Shown here: positions 13,434 to 13,874 of the stretch, one piece after another
Position numbering within the stretch: position 1 is the first letter of the stretch
Layout of the letters: every line of letters begins with the position of its first letter
DNA from: Promethearchaeota archaeon
GTDB lineage: Archaea > Asgardarchaeota > Lokiarchaeia > Sigynarchaeales > SOKP01
Assembly: GCA_016839845.1 (NCBI GenBank)
Contig: JAEOTL010000205.1
Location: forward strand, 1-13,874
Length of the DNA: 13,874 nt
Reading direction: 5' to 3'
Position numbers and translations under genes: made by a program
The notes under the pieces: model-generated
Databases searched by the model: none
Told to the model about the DNA's origin: nothing
Seen by the model: the letters and a program-made list of their open reading frames with translations, nothing else

Positions 13434-13874
13434 TTAAATTGTTAATCCTGCGAATTCTGCTTGGAATGGTGTCCAGTATGCAAATTCATTATCTGTAGTT
13501 ACACAGCTATAATTATTATCACATAATCCAAAGCTACCATGGAACAAGACAGCATTATTTTTTTTGTATGAATTGATTAGATGTTGACCGTATTGAGATG
13601 TTAAAAATCCTACAAATCTACTAGCTGCTAGATATTTTACATGTGGGTGTAAGATAGGGTTTACTGGTATTGCTCCGTAAGGATTAAGTAATTTATCTTC
13701 ACCAATAACAGATTCAGCTAAAATAACTAAAGAAGTATATGTATCATTAAATGATAGCCACGTTCCCCTATCAACCAGAGTATATCCTTCATGAACAGTA
13801 TCATCATCTTCATATGTCATTAATAATGTTGATGCCATACCCTGTCCCGTTTCTGTATATTTATCTGGTTGAGC
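13434..13874 (-). CDS. tupA: Tungstate-binding protein TupA (C-terminal part, cut by window edge)
   Basis: The last 146 residues of a TupA-type solute-binding protein; the frame stays open to the right window edge, so the N-terminus with its signal peptide or lipid anchor lies outside. An internal Met at 13838 is not the start: the 12 codons before it (AQPDKYTETGQG) continue the family sequence. TupA hallmarks are GMASTLLMTYEDD, YTLVDRGTWLSF, NPYGAIPVNPILHPHVKY and FVGFLTSQYGQHLINSYK. The protein captures tungstate with high affinity outside the membrane and delivers it to TupB. It is encoded first in the visible set. Unusually, its tail has two Cys residues in LCDNNYSC that could form a disulfide outside the cell. 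Confidence 0.92.
   Translation of the reverse strand, partial: AQPDKYTETGQGMASTLLMTYEDDDTVHEGYTLVDRGTWLSFNDTYTSLVILAESVIGEDKLLNPYGAIPVNPILHPHVKYLAASRFVGFLTSQYGQHLINSYKKNNAVLFHGSFGLCDNNYSCVTTDNEFAYWTPFQAEFAGLTI

Noticed and set aside
1..13874. CRISPR arrays, insertion sequences and integrase attachment sites
   Set aside because: No spaced direct repeats, transposase or integrase reading frames, or terminal inverted repeats were seen.

Overview
The window looks like low-GC archaeal DNA, most likely from an Asgard archaeon of the Lokiarchaeia type. This is an inference from four things: a Rab/Ras-like small GTPase without a lipidation tail next to an SDS22-like leucine-rich-repeat gene, an F420-type luciferase-like oxidoreductase, archaeal-type MoaA and paired MoeA proteins, and archaeal TATA boxes, GGAGG/GGTGA-type ribosome sites and oligo-T terminators. 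I see no rRNA, tRNA, CRISPR array, insertion sequence or attachment site. Every gene but one (a 90-residue ORF at 2680-2952) is on the minus strand, so the map is best read from right to left.

Right two thirds (13874 to 6376): an almost unbroken minus-strand set for tungstate/molybdate uptake and pterin-cofactor synthesis. In transcription order it holds tupA (cut by the window edge), tupB, tupC, moaC, moaA, moaD, moaE, moeA, moaB and a second moeA. It runs from oxyanion import, through cyclic pyranopterin (MoaA, MoaC), dithiolene formation (MoaD, MoaE) and adenylation (MoaB), to metal insertion (two MoeA paralogs). Most junctions are under 35 nt or overlap. The one larger gap (86 nt, before moaC) carries a palindrome and may hold an internal promoter. 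No moeB (MoaD activation) and no mobA are present here.

Middle (6263 to 2966): an FTR1-type iron permease has its own TATA-like box, a 14-bp palindrome resembling a DtxR-type operator, and a strong oligo-T terminator. After a 311-nt intergenic stretch comes a MoxR-type AAA+ ATPase and von Willebrand A (VWA) protein pair, the usual layout of a metalloenzyme or complex-assembly chaperone system.

Left (2952 to 1): a small basic orphan protein converges on the VWA gene and diverges from a luciferase-like (F420-dependent family) oxidoreductase. Next come the small GTPase and the SDS22-like LRR protein. At the extreme left edge are the first 12 codons of what looks like a DUF457/YdjM-type membrane protein.

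The most interesting points are the divergent substrate-binding loop in one MoeA, an extra cysteine in MoaA's second cluster region, the candidate operators upstream of the iron permease and moaC, the GTPase-LRR neighbourhood, and the nearness of a CoxD/CoxE-like AAA+/VWA pair to a tungsten/molybdenum cofactor cluster.
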